12,121 nucleotides of DNA, taken from NCBI GenBank assembly GCA_900552925.1, contig USBH01000020.1, positions 1 to 12,121 on the forward strand. Reading direction: 5' to 3'. This DNA comes from an uncultured Oscillospiraceae bacterium. Lineage in GTDB: Bacteria; Bacillota; Clostridia; Oscillospirales; Acutalibacteraceae. The notes beneath the pieces were generated by a model. It was given only the letters and a program-made list of their open reading frames with translations. It was not told the origin of the DNA and ran no database searches. Of this stretch, positions 1 to 6,131 are shown in pieces; position 1 is the stretch's first letter; every line of letters starts with the position of its first letter. Position numbers and translations under genes: made by a program.

Positions 1-612
1 AAGCTCGGGCTTGCAAGGCGCCCGGACGAAAGCGCGAAAAAGCAGGCGCTCGCGGCGGTCGGCCAGTGCGAGCTGATGTTTATCTACGATAAATTCTTCG
101 GCGAATACCACCAGAACGTCGCGCAGGTGCTGCTCACCGCGGACGTCACGGCGCGGGAGAACAGCCGCATGAACGTCGTCAATACATTCAGCGAGCTGCT
201 CTCGATGGGCATCATCCCGATCGTGAACGAAAACGACACCGTGGCGGTCGACGAGCTCGAGGGCCGCAACTTCGGCGACAACGACACGCTTTCGGCGATC
301 GTCGCGTCGCTCGTCGGCGCCGACGCGCTCGTGATCCTGACGGACATCGACGGCCTGTACGACAAGAACCCGAAGACCTGCCCGGACGCAAAGCGCATCC
401 CGCTTGTCCGCGCGATCACCGACGAGGTGCGCGCGATGGCGGGCGGCGCGGGCTCGAGCCGCGGCACCGGCGGCATGGCGACGAAGATCCGCGCCGCGCA
501 GGTGGCGGCCGAGTCGCACATCCCGACCGTGATCCTCGCGGGCGACGACCCGGAGAACCTGTACCGCGTGTTCGAGGGCGAGGATATCGGCACGGTGTTC
601 GACTGCGGCTGA
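1..612 (+). CDS. proB: Glutamate 5-kinase, 3' part (start lies before the window)
   Basis: Phosphorylates L-glutamate to gamma-glutamyl phosphate with ATP, the first step of proline synthesis in the cytoplasm. The reading frame is open from base 1, giving 203 residues before TGA. Seen: the amino-acid-kinase fold signatures RPDESAKKQALAAVGQ, then VAQVLLT, IVNENDTV, the FGDNDTLSA segment and LTDIDGLYDKNP, and near the end a GTGGMATK nucleotide-binding stretch. The N-terminal part with the first glycine-rich loop is missing because the window begins inside the gene. The protein stops right after the kinase domain (ending GTVFDCG), so it lacks the C-terminal PUA domain found in the roughly 367-residue E. 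coli enzyme. Short kinase-only forms are known in clostridia. proA follows after 41 bases with its own ribosome binding site, so the two are probably one operon. Identification is firm. Confidence 0.95.
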   Translation, partial: KLGLARRPDESAKKQALAAVGQCELMFIYDKFFGEYHQNVAQVLLTADVTARENSRMNVVNTFSELLSMGIIPIVNENDTVAVDELEGRNFGDNDTLSAIVASLVGADALVILTDIDGLYDKNPKTCPDAKRIPLVRAITDEVRAMAGGAGSSRGTGGMATKIRAAQVAAESHIPTVILAGDDPENLYRVFEGEDIGTVFDCG

Positions 613-653
613 CGCGGGCAAATTCCAAATATACGGCGAAGGGAGAAACGGAT

Positions 654-1895
654 ATGACGGAGCTTCAGAAAATGGGTGCTGCGGCGAAGGCGGCCGCGGC
701 GGTGCTGCGCACGGCGGGCGAGAAAAAGCGCCGCGCGCTGCTGGAAGCGGCGCAGGCGCTGCGCGCGGCCGCGCCGGAGATCCTCGCTGCGAATGCGGTC
801 GACCTTGCGGCCGCGCGCGAAAACGGCATGCGCGACGCGATGCTCGACCGCCTCACGCTGACCGAGGCGCGCATCGAAGCGATGGCGCAGGGCGTGGAGA
901 ACGTTGCGGCGCAGCGCGACCCGGTGGGCCGCGTGCTGAGCGGCGAGACGCGCCCGAACGGCCTGAAAATCGAAAAGGTCACGGTGCCGATGGGCGTGAT
1001 CGGCATCATCTTTGAGGCGCGCCCCAACGTGACGAGCGACGCCGCGGCGCTCTGCCTGATGGCGGGCAGCGCGGTGATCCTGCGCGGCGGCAAGGAGGCG
1101 TTCCACTCGAACATGGCGGTCACGTCCGTTTTGCAGGCGGCGCTCGAGCGCGCAGGCCTGCCGCGCACGGCCGTGCAGCTTGTGCAGGACACGAGCCGCG
1201 AATCGAGCCGGGAGATGATGGGCCTCGTCGGCTACCTCGACCTGCTGATCCCGCGCGGCGGCGCCGGGCTGATCCGCGCCGTTGTGGAAAACGCGCGCGT
1301 GCCGGTCATCGAGACGGGCGTCGGCAACTGCCACGTCTACGTCGACGAATCGGCCGATATCGACATGGCGGCGGAGATCATCTTCAACGCGAAGACCTCG
1401 CGCCCCTCGGTGTGCAACGCGATCGAGACGATCCTCGTGCACGAAAAGATCGCCGAAAGGGCGCTGCCGGCGATCGCGGCGCGCCTTCGGGAAAAGCAGG
1501 TGGAGCTGCGCGGCGACGACCGCACGCGGGCGATTCTGCCCGAGGCGGTCCCCGCTTCGGAGGCCGACTGGGAGACGGAGTACCTCGACTACATCCTCGC
1601 GGTGCGCGTCGTCGACAGCCTCGACGAGGCCGTCGCGCACATCGCGCGGTATTCGAGCGGGCACAGCGAGTGCATCGTGACGCGCGACCTGCGCGCGGCG
1701 GAAGCGTTCACGGCCCGCGTCGATTCGGCGGCCGTGTACGTGAACGCCTCCACGCGCTTCACGGACGGCGGGGAGATGGGCCTCGGCGCGGAGATCGGCA
1801 TCTCGACGCAGAAGCTGCACGCGCGCGGCCCGATGGGCCTCAACGAGATCGTCTCCTACAAGTATGTAATCCGCGGCGACGGGCAGGTCAGATAA
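654..1895 (+). CDS. proA: Gamma-glutamyl phosphate reductase
   Basis: NADPH-dependent reduction of gamma-glutamyl phosphate to glutamate-5-semialdehyde, the second step of proline synthesis. The 413-residue length is normal for the family. Seen: the GVIGIIFEARPNVTSDA segment, the ILRGGKEA cofactor-region motif, ETGVGNCHVYVD, and the catalytic cysteine in RPSVCNAIE at Cys254. The C-terminal part contains VNASTRFTDGGEMGLGAEIGIST, typical of ProA. The ATG at 654 is preceded by GGGAG (641-645) at 8 bases and gives the usual N-terminus. It lies directly downstream of proB. Its stop at 1893-1895 overlaps by 8 bases the 3' end of the convergent minus-strand gene, leaving no room for a terminator between them. 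No proC is visible in the window. Confidence 0.97.
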   Translation: MTELQKMGAAAKAAAAVLRTAGEKKRRALLEAAQALRAAAPEILAANAVDLAAARENGMRDAMLDRLTLTEARIEAMAQGVENVAAQRDPVGRVLSGETRPNGLKIEKVTVPMGVIGIIFEARPNVTSDAAALCLMAGSAVILRGGKEAFHSNMAVTSVLQAALERAGLPRTAVQLVQDTSRESSREMMGLVGYLDLLIPRGGAGLIRAVVENARVPVIETGVGNCHVYVDESADIDMAAEIIFNAKTSRPSVCNAIETILVHEKIAERALPAIAARLREKQVELRGDDRTRAILPEAVPASEADWETEYLDYILAVRVVDSLDEAVAHIARYSSGHSECIVTRDLRAAEAFTARVDSAAVYVNASTRFTDGGEMGLGAEIGISTQKLHARGPMGLNEIVSYKYVIRGDGQVR

Positions 1896-2196
1896 GCAGG
1901 TACATCAGCGCGAAGAGCAGCTCGGTGTTGCCGCCCTCGCCCGAAAGCAGGATCAGAAGCGCGAGGATCAGCGTGCGCTCCTTGTCCTGCAGAAGCAGGT
2001 CGAGCGGGGAGCTCCGGCCGCTCTGCGAGGGCGGCGCCTGCGCGGATTGCCGTTCCTGCGGCGGCTTTTGGTCGGCCTCCGGTGCCGGCTCGCGGGCCGG
2101 GGCGGGCGCGGCCTGCGCGGCGGCGTGGGACTGCATCTCCCGGGCGCGGCGCAGCGCCTCGTTGATGGCGCGCGCGTCCGGCATGTTGTTCGGCAT
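1888..2196 (-). CDS. Uncharacterised 102-residue protein, hydrophobic C-terminus
   Basis: Function not known. Three parts can be seen: a helical, charged N-terminus (residues 1-25, with EALRRAREMQ), a low-complexity Ala/Pro/Gln linker (about 25-63), and a C-terminal segment from PLDLLLQDKERT onward with two hydrophobic stretches, LILALLILLS (76-85) and ELLFALMYLLI (92-102), separated by GEGGNT. The end could be a hairpin membrane anchor or a packed helical pair; it is short for two full membrane spans. Start at 2196 is chosen because GGGAAGG lies a few bases upstream; a second in-frame ATG at 2184 is less well placed. It is the last gene of a three-gene minus-strand operon, 19 bases after the 138-residue gene, and its stop overlaps the end of proA. 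The sequence reminds me of a conserved hypothetical common in Oscillospiraceae, but that is memory and not a search. Confidence 0.8.
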   Translation of the reverse strand: MPNNMPDARAINEALRRAREMQSHAAAQAAPAPAREPAPEADQKPPQERQSAQAPPSQSGRSSPLDLLLQDKERTLILALLILLSGEGGNTELLFALMYLLI

Positions 2197-2215
2197 TCGT
2201 CCTTCCCGCCTTTCG

Positions 2216-2632
2216 TCAGAAGATGTTCTGCAGGATGCCGCTTTCCCGCAGGAGCGGCAGCAGGTGCAGCAGCTTTAGGATGCGGACCGCCTCGTCGAGC
2301 TTTTTGCGGCGCGCTTCGCCGAGAAGCGGGCGCAGCGCCGCGAGCAGCCGCGTCGCGTCGTCCTCCTGGTTGGCGGAGGCGAGCAGCGGCGCGGCGCGCA
2401 GCAGCATCGTCATCATCGGGTTGTCGTTTGCGCCGCCGAGCGCGGGCAGCAGCGACTGCAGCGCGTTTCCCGCACCGTTCGGCGTATTCTGCGCGGGGGC
2501 GGGGGCCGGCGCGTTTTGGCCGCCGCCCTGCCCCGCGTCGTTCGCCCCGAGCGACTGCATGATATTCTGGATCTGCGCCATGCTCTGCGGGTCGTTCAGC
2601 ACGGAGCGGATCGCGGCGGAAATGTCGTCCAT
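2216..2632 (-). CDS. Uncharacterised 138-residue helical protein
   Basis: Function not known. No signal peptide or membrane span is evident. The N-terminus (MDDISAAIRSVLNDPQSMAQ) is helical, followed by a Gly/Ala/Pro/Gln/Asn-rich linker (about 30-55), then helices rich in Leu. The C-terminal half has the block EDDATRLLAALRPLLGEARR (90-109) and then DEAVRILKLLHLLPLLRES (113-131), which looks like the conserved core. The start is well supported: AAGGGAGG lies 8 bases upstream of the ATG at 2632. It is the middle gene of the minus-strand operon, 33 bases after the 78-residue gene and 19 before the 102-residue gene. Its N-terminal VLNDP resembles VLRDP in the 78-residue protein, a possible distant relation. 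The same domain order seems familiar from clostridial hypotheticals; no role can be assigned from sequence. Confidence 0.85.
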   Translation of the reverse strand: MDDISAAIRSVLNDPQSMAQIQNIMQSLGANDAGQGGGQNAPAPAPAQNTPNGAGNALQSLLPALGGANDNPMMTMLLRAAPLLASANQEDDATRLLAALRPLLGEARRKKLDEAVRILKLLHLLPLLRESGILQNIF

Positions 2633-2665
2633 GGCGCGGACCTCCCTTCCGGCGGACGCCCCGGC

Positions 2666-2902
2666 TTATTTCTGCCCGCCGAGCGCTTCGAAGAGCTTTT
2701 GGGCGGCGGGCGTGGAAAGCAGCTTTTTGGCGGCCTCCGGGTCGCGCAGCACGCGGCGGAGCTGTTCGGCCTGCGGGCTGTTCGCGTTTCCGGTGATGTT
2801 TTGCAGGTCGCCGTTTTCCGCCGCGCTGCGCAGCGCCTCGGGCGTTGTGTTGAGCCGCTGGGCGGCGAGCTTCAGAAGCGCCTGCATCTGGTTTTCATTC
2901 AA
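2666..2902 (-). CDS. Uncharacterised 78-residue protein with TTG start
   Basis: Function not known. A small, entirely helical-looking soluble protein beginning (M)NENQMQALLKLAAQRLN and ending STPAAQKLFEALGGQK, with VLRDPEAAKKLL in between. The start chosen is the TTG at 2900-2902, because GGGGAG sits 7 bases upstream on the minus strand; the next in-frame ATG is five codons later and has no ribosome binding site at a good distance. The frame stays open upstream to 3088, but that extension runs backward through the dispersed repeat and is not believed. It is the first gene of the three-gene minus-strand operon. A promoter must lie within 2903-3006; a TTGGCA box is present there, but the best -10 candidate, TATGCT, is 20 bases away, so I do not call a promoter. 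Confidence 0.8.
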   Translation of the reverse strand: MNENQMQALLKLAAQRLNTTPEALRSAAENGDLQNITGNANSPQAEQLRRVLRDPEAAKKLLSTPAAQKLFEALGGQK

Positions 2903-3006
2903 TGGTGTTCTCCCCTTTTCAATCGGTCTCCCTACAGCATATGCGCGAAGGCGGGATTCGATGCCAAAACACGTTTCGGCCGCCTTTGCGGCAGAAAGGA
3001 AAGGCA

Positions 3007-3107
3007 GTGTGAAAAATACTTTTTCACACGCGATTTGTGCCTTTGCCACGAAGAGCAAAGCGGCAATCGGCTTCGCCGACCGGCACAAAAAATAAGGAAT
3101 GGTGATT
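3007..3107 (+). repeat. Dispersed 101-bp structured repeat, copy 1
   Basis: This segment matches 9586-9686 at 94 of 101 positions without gaps. It begins with a perfect palindrome (3007-3029): arms GTGTGAAAAA and TTTTTCACAC around a 3-base centre TAC. Next comes a foldable region closed by TTTGTGCC (3034-3041) and GGCACAAA (3082-3089), enclosing a hairpin TCGGC-TTC-GCCGA (3067-3079) and a second, variable hairpin (TTTGC 3042-3046 with GCAAA 3055-3059 in this copy). It ends with AATAAGGAAT and a GTGATT run, so it supplies the Shine-Dalgarno-like sequence for the gene starting at 3110. It lies between the divergent minus-strand operon and the metallophosphoesterase. There is no target-site duplication or terminal inverted repeat that would mark it as a classical transposon. 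Confidence 0.93.
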
Positions 3108-3109
3108 TT

Positions 3110-3577
3110 ATGAAGCTACTCGTTTTTTCGGATTCGCACGGAAACCCGAGCTGGATGCAGGAGATGATCGCCCGCCAACGCACGGCGGACGCGGTGATTT
3201 TCCTGGGCGACGGCGCGCGCGACGTGGAGTGCATGCAGGGGCTTTACCCGGAGAAGGCGTTTTACAGCGTGCGCGGCAACTGCGATTTCGGCTCCATCCT
3301 GCCGGACGACCTCGTGCTCGACCTCGGCGGCGCACGGATCTTCTGCACGCACGGGCACAACTACGGCGTGAAGATGGGCTTTTACCGCGTCGTGTGCGCG
3401 GCGCGGGCGAAAAAGGCGGACCTTTTGCTGTTCGGGCACACGCACCAGCCGATGGAGCAGTACGACGAAGGGCTGTATATTTTAAATCCGGGCTCGGCCT
3501 CCGGGTACAGCGCGTCCTGCGGGCTGGTGGATATTTCCGAGGCCGGAATCCTTACAAACATTATATACAGAAAGTGA
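3110..3577 (+). CDS. Calcineurin-like metallophosphoesterase, YfcE/MJ0936 type
   Basis: A 155-residue single-domain phosphodiesterase/phosphatase of the metallophosphoesterase superfamily, cytoplasmic, probably using two Mn/Mg-class metal ions. All five metal-binding blocks are visible: SDSHGN (Asp8, His10), GDGARD (Asp34), GNCD (Asn57), THGH (His81, His83) and GHTH (His110, His112). Length and motif spacing match the YfcE family; the physiological substrate of most members is unknown. The ATG at 3110 gives MKLLVFSDSHGN, the standard family N-terminus. Its nearest ribosome-binding-like sequence, AAGGA at 3094-3098, lies 11 bases upstream inside the dispersed repeat. No terminator follows before the promoter at 3600. 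Confidence 0.9.
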   Translation: MKLLVFSDSHGNPSWMQEMIARQRTADAVIFLGDGARDVECMQGLYPEKAFYSVRGNCDFGSILPDDLVLDLGGARIFCTHGHNYGVKMGFYRVVCAARAKKADLLLFGHTHQPMEQYDEGLYILNPGSASGYSASCGLVDISEAGILTNIIYRK

Positions 3578-3599
3578 CCTGCTTTTACACAATTCGTCA

Positions 3600-3628
3600 T
3601 TGACATTGTACATAGAAAATGGTAATCT
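3600..3628 (+). promoter_or_regulatory. Sigma-A-type promoter for the phospho-sugar mutase
   Basis: A perfect TTGACA -35 (3600-3605), a 17-base spacer, and TAATCT as -10 (3623-3628) with a TG extension one base before it (TGG at 3620-3622). The -10 keeps the most important T, A and final T. Transcription would start near 3635, giving a leader of about 165 bases before the mutase ATG at 3801. Confidence 0.65.
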
Positions 3629-3660
3629 TATTCTATAGACCTTTGCATGCGCATTTTCTA
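3613..3660 (+). repeat. Inverted repeat around the mutase promoter
   Basis: TAGAAAATG (3613-3621) and its exact complement CATTTTCTA (3652-3660) form 9-base perfect arms 30 bases apart. The left arm lies in the promoter spacer and the right arm about 20 bases after the predicted start of transcription. A shorter pair, ATAGAA (3612-3617) and TTCTAT (3631-3636), flanks the -10. Such placement fits an operator pair for a repressor, but chance is not excluded. Confidence 0.35.
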
Positions 3661-3681
3661 CTTTCGATGGAGGAAGGCCGC

Positions 3682-3804
3682 ATGGTTTTTCGGAACGGGC
3701 GAAGGCGGCGAGCGGCCCTGCGCCCCGCGCGAAACGCCCGATTCCCCGTCAAGGGTAGTGACGACACATGTGAAAATAATTTCATGGAAGGACGAGGAAT
3801 ATGA
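3682..3804 (+). CDS. Possible 40-residue Arg-rich leader ORF, coupled to the mutase
   Basis: A short ORF in the mutase leader with an unusually good translation signal: GGAGGAAGG at 3669-3677, 8 bases from GGAGG to the ATG at 3682. It encodes a basic peptide beginning MVFRNGRRRRAALRPARNAR and its TGA overlaps the mutase start in the arrangement ATGA (3801-3804), the classic form for translational coupling. It also spans the leader hairpin at 3692-3745, so translating it would unfold that structure. The Arg richness may simply reflect GC-rich structured RNA being read as codons. It might be a regulatory leader peptide, a small protein, or a fortuitous frame. Confidence 0.3.
   Translation: MVFRNGRRRRAALRPARNARFPVKGSDDTCENNFMEGRGI
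3692..3745 (+). promoter_or_regulatory. GC-rich stem in the mutase leader RNA
   Basis: GGAACGGGCG (3692-3701) can pair with CGCCCGATTCC (3735-3745), ten pairs with one bulged A. The enclosed sequence is GC-rich and can form further short stems. It does not match any riboswitch class I can recognise, and no U-run follows, so it is not a terminator. Confidence 0.4.
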
Positions 3805-5501
3805 CCGAATATGAGAGATGGCTGAGCGTCGAGCTCGACGATAAGGATCTCACGGAAGAGCTGCTTTCCATCCAGGATAAGCCGGAGGAGATCAACGACC
3901 GCTTCTACAGAAATCTGGAGTTTGGCACGGGCGGCCTGCGCGGCGTCATCGGCGCTGGCACGAACCGCATGAACGTCTACACCGTCAGAAAGGCGACGCA
4001 GGGTCTTGCAAATTACCTGATTAAGACCGGCAAGGGAAAGGAGCTCTCCGTTGCGATCGCGCACGACAGCCGCAACAAGGGCGTGCTGTTCGCAAAGGAA
4101 TCCGCGGCGGTGCTCGCGGCGAACGGCATCAAGGCGTACCTCTACCCGCAGCTCATGCCGACGCCGGCGCTTTCCTACGCGGTGCGCCACCTGAAGTGCG
4201 ACGCGGGCATCTGCGTCACGGCGAGCCACAACCCCGCGAAGTACAACGGTTACAAGGCCTACGGCAGCGACGGCTGCCAGGTGACCGAGGGCATGGCCGA
4301 CGGCATCATGGCGGCCATCGAAGCGCTCGATATTTTTGCAGACGTGAAGAAGATCCCGTTCGAGGAAGCGCTCGCAGCGGGCAAGATCGAATACATCGGC
4401 GAGGAGACCGTCAGCGCGTTCATCGAGGACGTGTACAAGGAGAGCATCCTCGGCAAGCCGGCGGATAACCTCAAGATCGTTTACACGCCCCTGAACGGCA
4501 GCGGCAAGATGTGCGTTCTGCGCATCCTCGACAAGATCGGCGTCAAGGACGTCACGGTCGTGCCCGAGCAGAGCGAGCCGGACGGCAACTTCCCGACCTG
4601 CCCGTATCCGAACCCGGAGATCCGCGAGGCGCTGCAGAAGGGCCTTGAGCTGTGCGAGACCGTAAAGCCCGACCTGCTGCTCGCAACCGACCCGGACTGC
4701 GACCGCGTCGGCATCGCCGTCAACCAGCACGGCGAGTACCAGCTGATGACCGGCAACGAGGTCGGCATCCTGCTTCTGAACTTCATCGCCCAGTGCAAGA
4801 CGGAGCTCGGCAACCTGCCGAAGGACCCGGTCGCCGTCACGACGATCGTCTCCACCGACATGGTCAACGACATCGCGAAGGACTACGGCATCGAGATCCG
4901 CCGCGTGCTGACCGGCTTCAAGTACATCGGCGACCAGATCGCGCTGCTTGAGAGCGAGGGCCACCCGGAGCGCTTCCTGCTCGGCTTCGAGGAGAGCTAC
5001 GGCTACCTCTCCGGCGGCTATGTCCGCGACAAGGACGCCGTCAACGGCAGCATGCTGATCTGCGAGATGGCCTCCTTCTACAAGAACAAGGGCATGACGC
5101 TCGTCGACGCGATCAACGGCCTGTACGAGAAGTACGGCTACTACAAGAACGACCTGTGCAACTTCGCTTTCGAGGGCGAGGACGGCATGAAGAAGATGAA
5201 CGCCATCATGGACGGCCTGCGCATGAATCCGCCGCAGGAGATCGCCGGCTGCAAGGTCATCGGCCGCAGCGACTACAAGCTCTCTGTCCGCACGGACGGC
5301 GAGGAGAAGACGACGATCGAGCTGCCGAAGTCGAACGTGCTCGAGTACCGCCTCGAGAACGGCAGCAAGCTGATCGTGCGTCCCTCCGGCACCGAGCCGA
5401 AGATCAAGATCTATCTTTCCGGCAAGGGCAAGACGCGCGAGGAGTCCGAAGCGATCATCGCGGAGATGAAGACCGCCGCGACCGCGCTGCTCGGTCTGTA
5501 A
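3801..5501 (+). CDS. pgcA: Phospho-sugar mutase (phosphoglucomutase/phosphomannomutase family)
   Basis: Interconverts hexose 1-phosphate and 6-phosphate, most likely glucose, through a phosphoserine and a bisphosphate intermediate; the product feeds UDP-glucose, glycogen or envelope glycolipid synthesis. The 566 residues match the long clostridial/Bacillus PgcA type (about 580) and not the 450-residue GlmM type. Seen in order: FGTGGLRGVIGAGTNRMN near the N-terminus, the active-site serine in TASHNP (Ser142), the Mg-binding loop DPDCDR (Asp297, Asp299, Asp301), the sugar-recognition loop GFEESYG (395-401) and the phosphate-binding loop RPSGTEPKIK (from Arg527). AAGGA lies 8 bases upstream of the ATG. 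It is preceded by its own promoter and long leader and followed 21 bases later by a strong terminator, so it is probably transcribed alone. Glucose versus mannose specificity cannot be decided here; the symbol follows the B. subtilis homologue. Confidence 0.92.
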   Translation: MTEYERWLSVELDDKDLTEELLSIQDKPEEINDRFYRNLEFGTGGLRGVIGAGTNRMNVYTVRKATQGLANYLIKTGKGKELSVAIAHDSRNKGVLFAKESAAVLAANGIKAYLYPQLMPTPALSYAVRHLKCDAGICVTASHNPAKYNGYKAYGSDGCQVTEGMADGIMAAIEALDIFADVKKIPFEEALAAGKIEYIGEETVSAFIEDVYKESILGKPADNLKIVYTPLNGSGKMCVLRILDKIGVKDVTVVPEQSEPDGNFPTCPYPNPEIREALQKGLELCETVKPDLLLATDPDCDRVGIAVNQHGEYQLMTGNEVGILLLNFIAQCKTELGNLPKDPVAVTTIVSTDMVNDIAKDYGIEIRRVLTGFKYIGDQIALLESEGHPERFLLGFEESYGYLSGGYVRDKDAVNGSMLICEMASFYKNKGMTLVDAINGLYEKYGYYKNDLCNFAFEGEDGMKKMNAIMDGLRMNPPQEIAGCKVIGRSDYKLSVRTDGEEKTTIELPKSNVLEYRLENGSKLIVRPSGTEPKIKIYLSGKGKTREESEAIIAEMKTAATALLGL

Positions 5502-5522
5502 AGAGTAAAAGTCAAGCAAAGC

Positions 5523-5556
5523 AGGGGATCGGCTGCCGCCGGTCCCCTTAAATTTT
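5523..5556 (+). terminator. Rho-independent terminator of the mutase gene
   Basis: An 11-bp stem with a four-base loop (5523-5548): AGGGGA, then T pairing with G, then CGGC, loop TGCC, GCCG, G and TCCCCT. It is followed by TAAATTTT. It sits 21 bases after the mutase stop. Confidence 0.85.
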
Positions 5557-5620
5557 GAAAGCGGCGGTATTCTGTAAAAATGCGGAAATTTATGCGCTGC
5601 GCAGAAAGGCAAGTGGCAAT

Positions 5621-6073
5621 ATGACGCAGGTGATTAGGCCGGCAGAGAAGCGGGACGCGTATCGGATTGCGGAAATCCTCGTGTTCAATTACAGGCTCAA
5701 TTTTTATCCTATTTTCCGCGACGACGCGTTTTATTTCGATGAAATGCAGGTCAAAAGCGTCGCTGAGGACTATCTTACCGACGGGGAAGCGCTTCAGAAC
5801 ACGTACGTCTACGACGACGGCGCAGTAAAAGGTATGATACAGATCTCCGGCGATGAGATCAAAAAGCTTTTCGTCGAGCCCGTTCTGCAGGGCTCCGGCA
5901 TCGGCGAGAAGCTTCTGAACCATGCTGTGGAGAGCCGCGGCGCGGCTTGGCTGTGGGCGCTGGAGAAGAACGAGCGGGCAATCAAATTTTACCGGAAGCA
6001 TGGCTTCCGCTTAACGGATGAGAAAAAGCTCGAGGATGGCACAGAAGCGTATCTTGTCCGGATGGAACGCTGA
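5621..6073 (+). CDS. GNAT-family N-acetyltransferase, 150 residues
   Basis: Transfers an acetyl group from acetyl-CoA to an amine; the substrate is unknown. Seen: the acetyl-CoA pyrophosphate-binding motif LQGSGIGEKLL (89-99) after strand FVEP, then the C-terminal ALEKNERAIKFYRKHGF (113-129), the classic GNAT motif B. Start is placed at the ATG at 5621 (MTQVIRPAEKRDAYRIAEI), which gives the normal N-terminal strand; the frame is open further up to a TTG at 5555, which falls inside the previous terminator tail and is unlikely. AAAGG lies about 12 bases upstream, a weak site. The first half is clearly more AT-rich than its neighbours, with runs such as NFYPIFRDD written with TTT/TAT/ATT codons, suggesting later acquisition. 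Upstream, TTGAAA (5555-5560) with an AAAAAT box (5576-5581) is a poorly spaced promoter candidate. Terminators flank the gene on both sides, so it is a stand-alone unit. Confidence 0.88.
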   Translation: MTQVIRPAEKRDAYRIAEILVFNYRLNFYPIFRDDAFYFDEMQVKSVAEDYLTDGEALQNTYVYDDGAVKGMIQISGDEIKKLFVEPVLQGSGIGEKLLNHAVESRGAAWLWALEKNERAIKFYRKHGFRLTDEKKLEDGTEAYLVRMER

Positions 6074-6093
6074 ACGGGGCGCAGTATGGAAGG

Positions 6094-6117
6094 AAGACCG
6101 GATGCTGTCCGGTCTTT
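6094..6117 (+). terminator. Terminator after the GNAT gene
   Basis: AAGACCGGA (6094-6102) pairs perfectly with TCCGGTCTT (6108-6116) around a 5-base loop, 21 bases after the GNAT stop. The U-run is short (TTT then ACTGT), so termination may be partial. Because A-rich bases are few on the other side, it is best read as a plus-strand terminator. Confidence 0.65.
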
Positions 6118-6131
6118 ACTGTAGCGCGTAA

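Noticed and set aside
84..1820. Minus-strand frame of 578 codons opposite proB-proA
   Set aside because: It is a shadow of GC-rich coding sequence: composition is dominated by Arg, Ala, His and Asp, no domain is recognisable, and both plus-strand genes are certain.
2903..3088. N-terminal extension of the 78-residue protein
   Set aside because: The extension translates the dispersed repeat backward; the copy at 9586 yields a similar peptide with no matching gene, and the TTG at 2902 has a good ribosome binding site.
3007..3107. Repeat as an intrinsic terminator or a classical MITE
   Set aside because: Neither hairpin is followed by a U-run on the plus strand, and no terminal inverted repeats or target-site duplications are seen.
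3633..5612. Minus-strand frame of 659 codons opposite the mutase
   Set aside because: Same shadow effect; it runs through the mutase promoter and terminator and has Val/Leu/Ala/Asp/Arg-rich nonsense sequence.
5555..5620. Upstream TTG start for the GNAT gene, adding 22 residues
   Set aside because: It lies in the terminator tail without a ribosome binding site; the family N-terminus fits the ATG at 5621.
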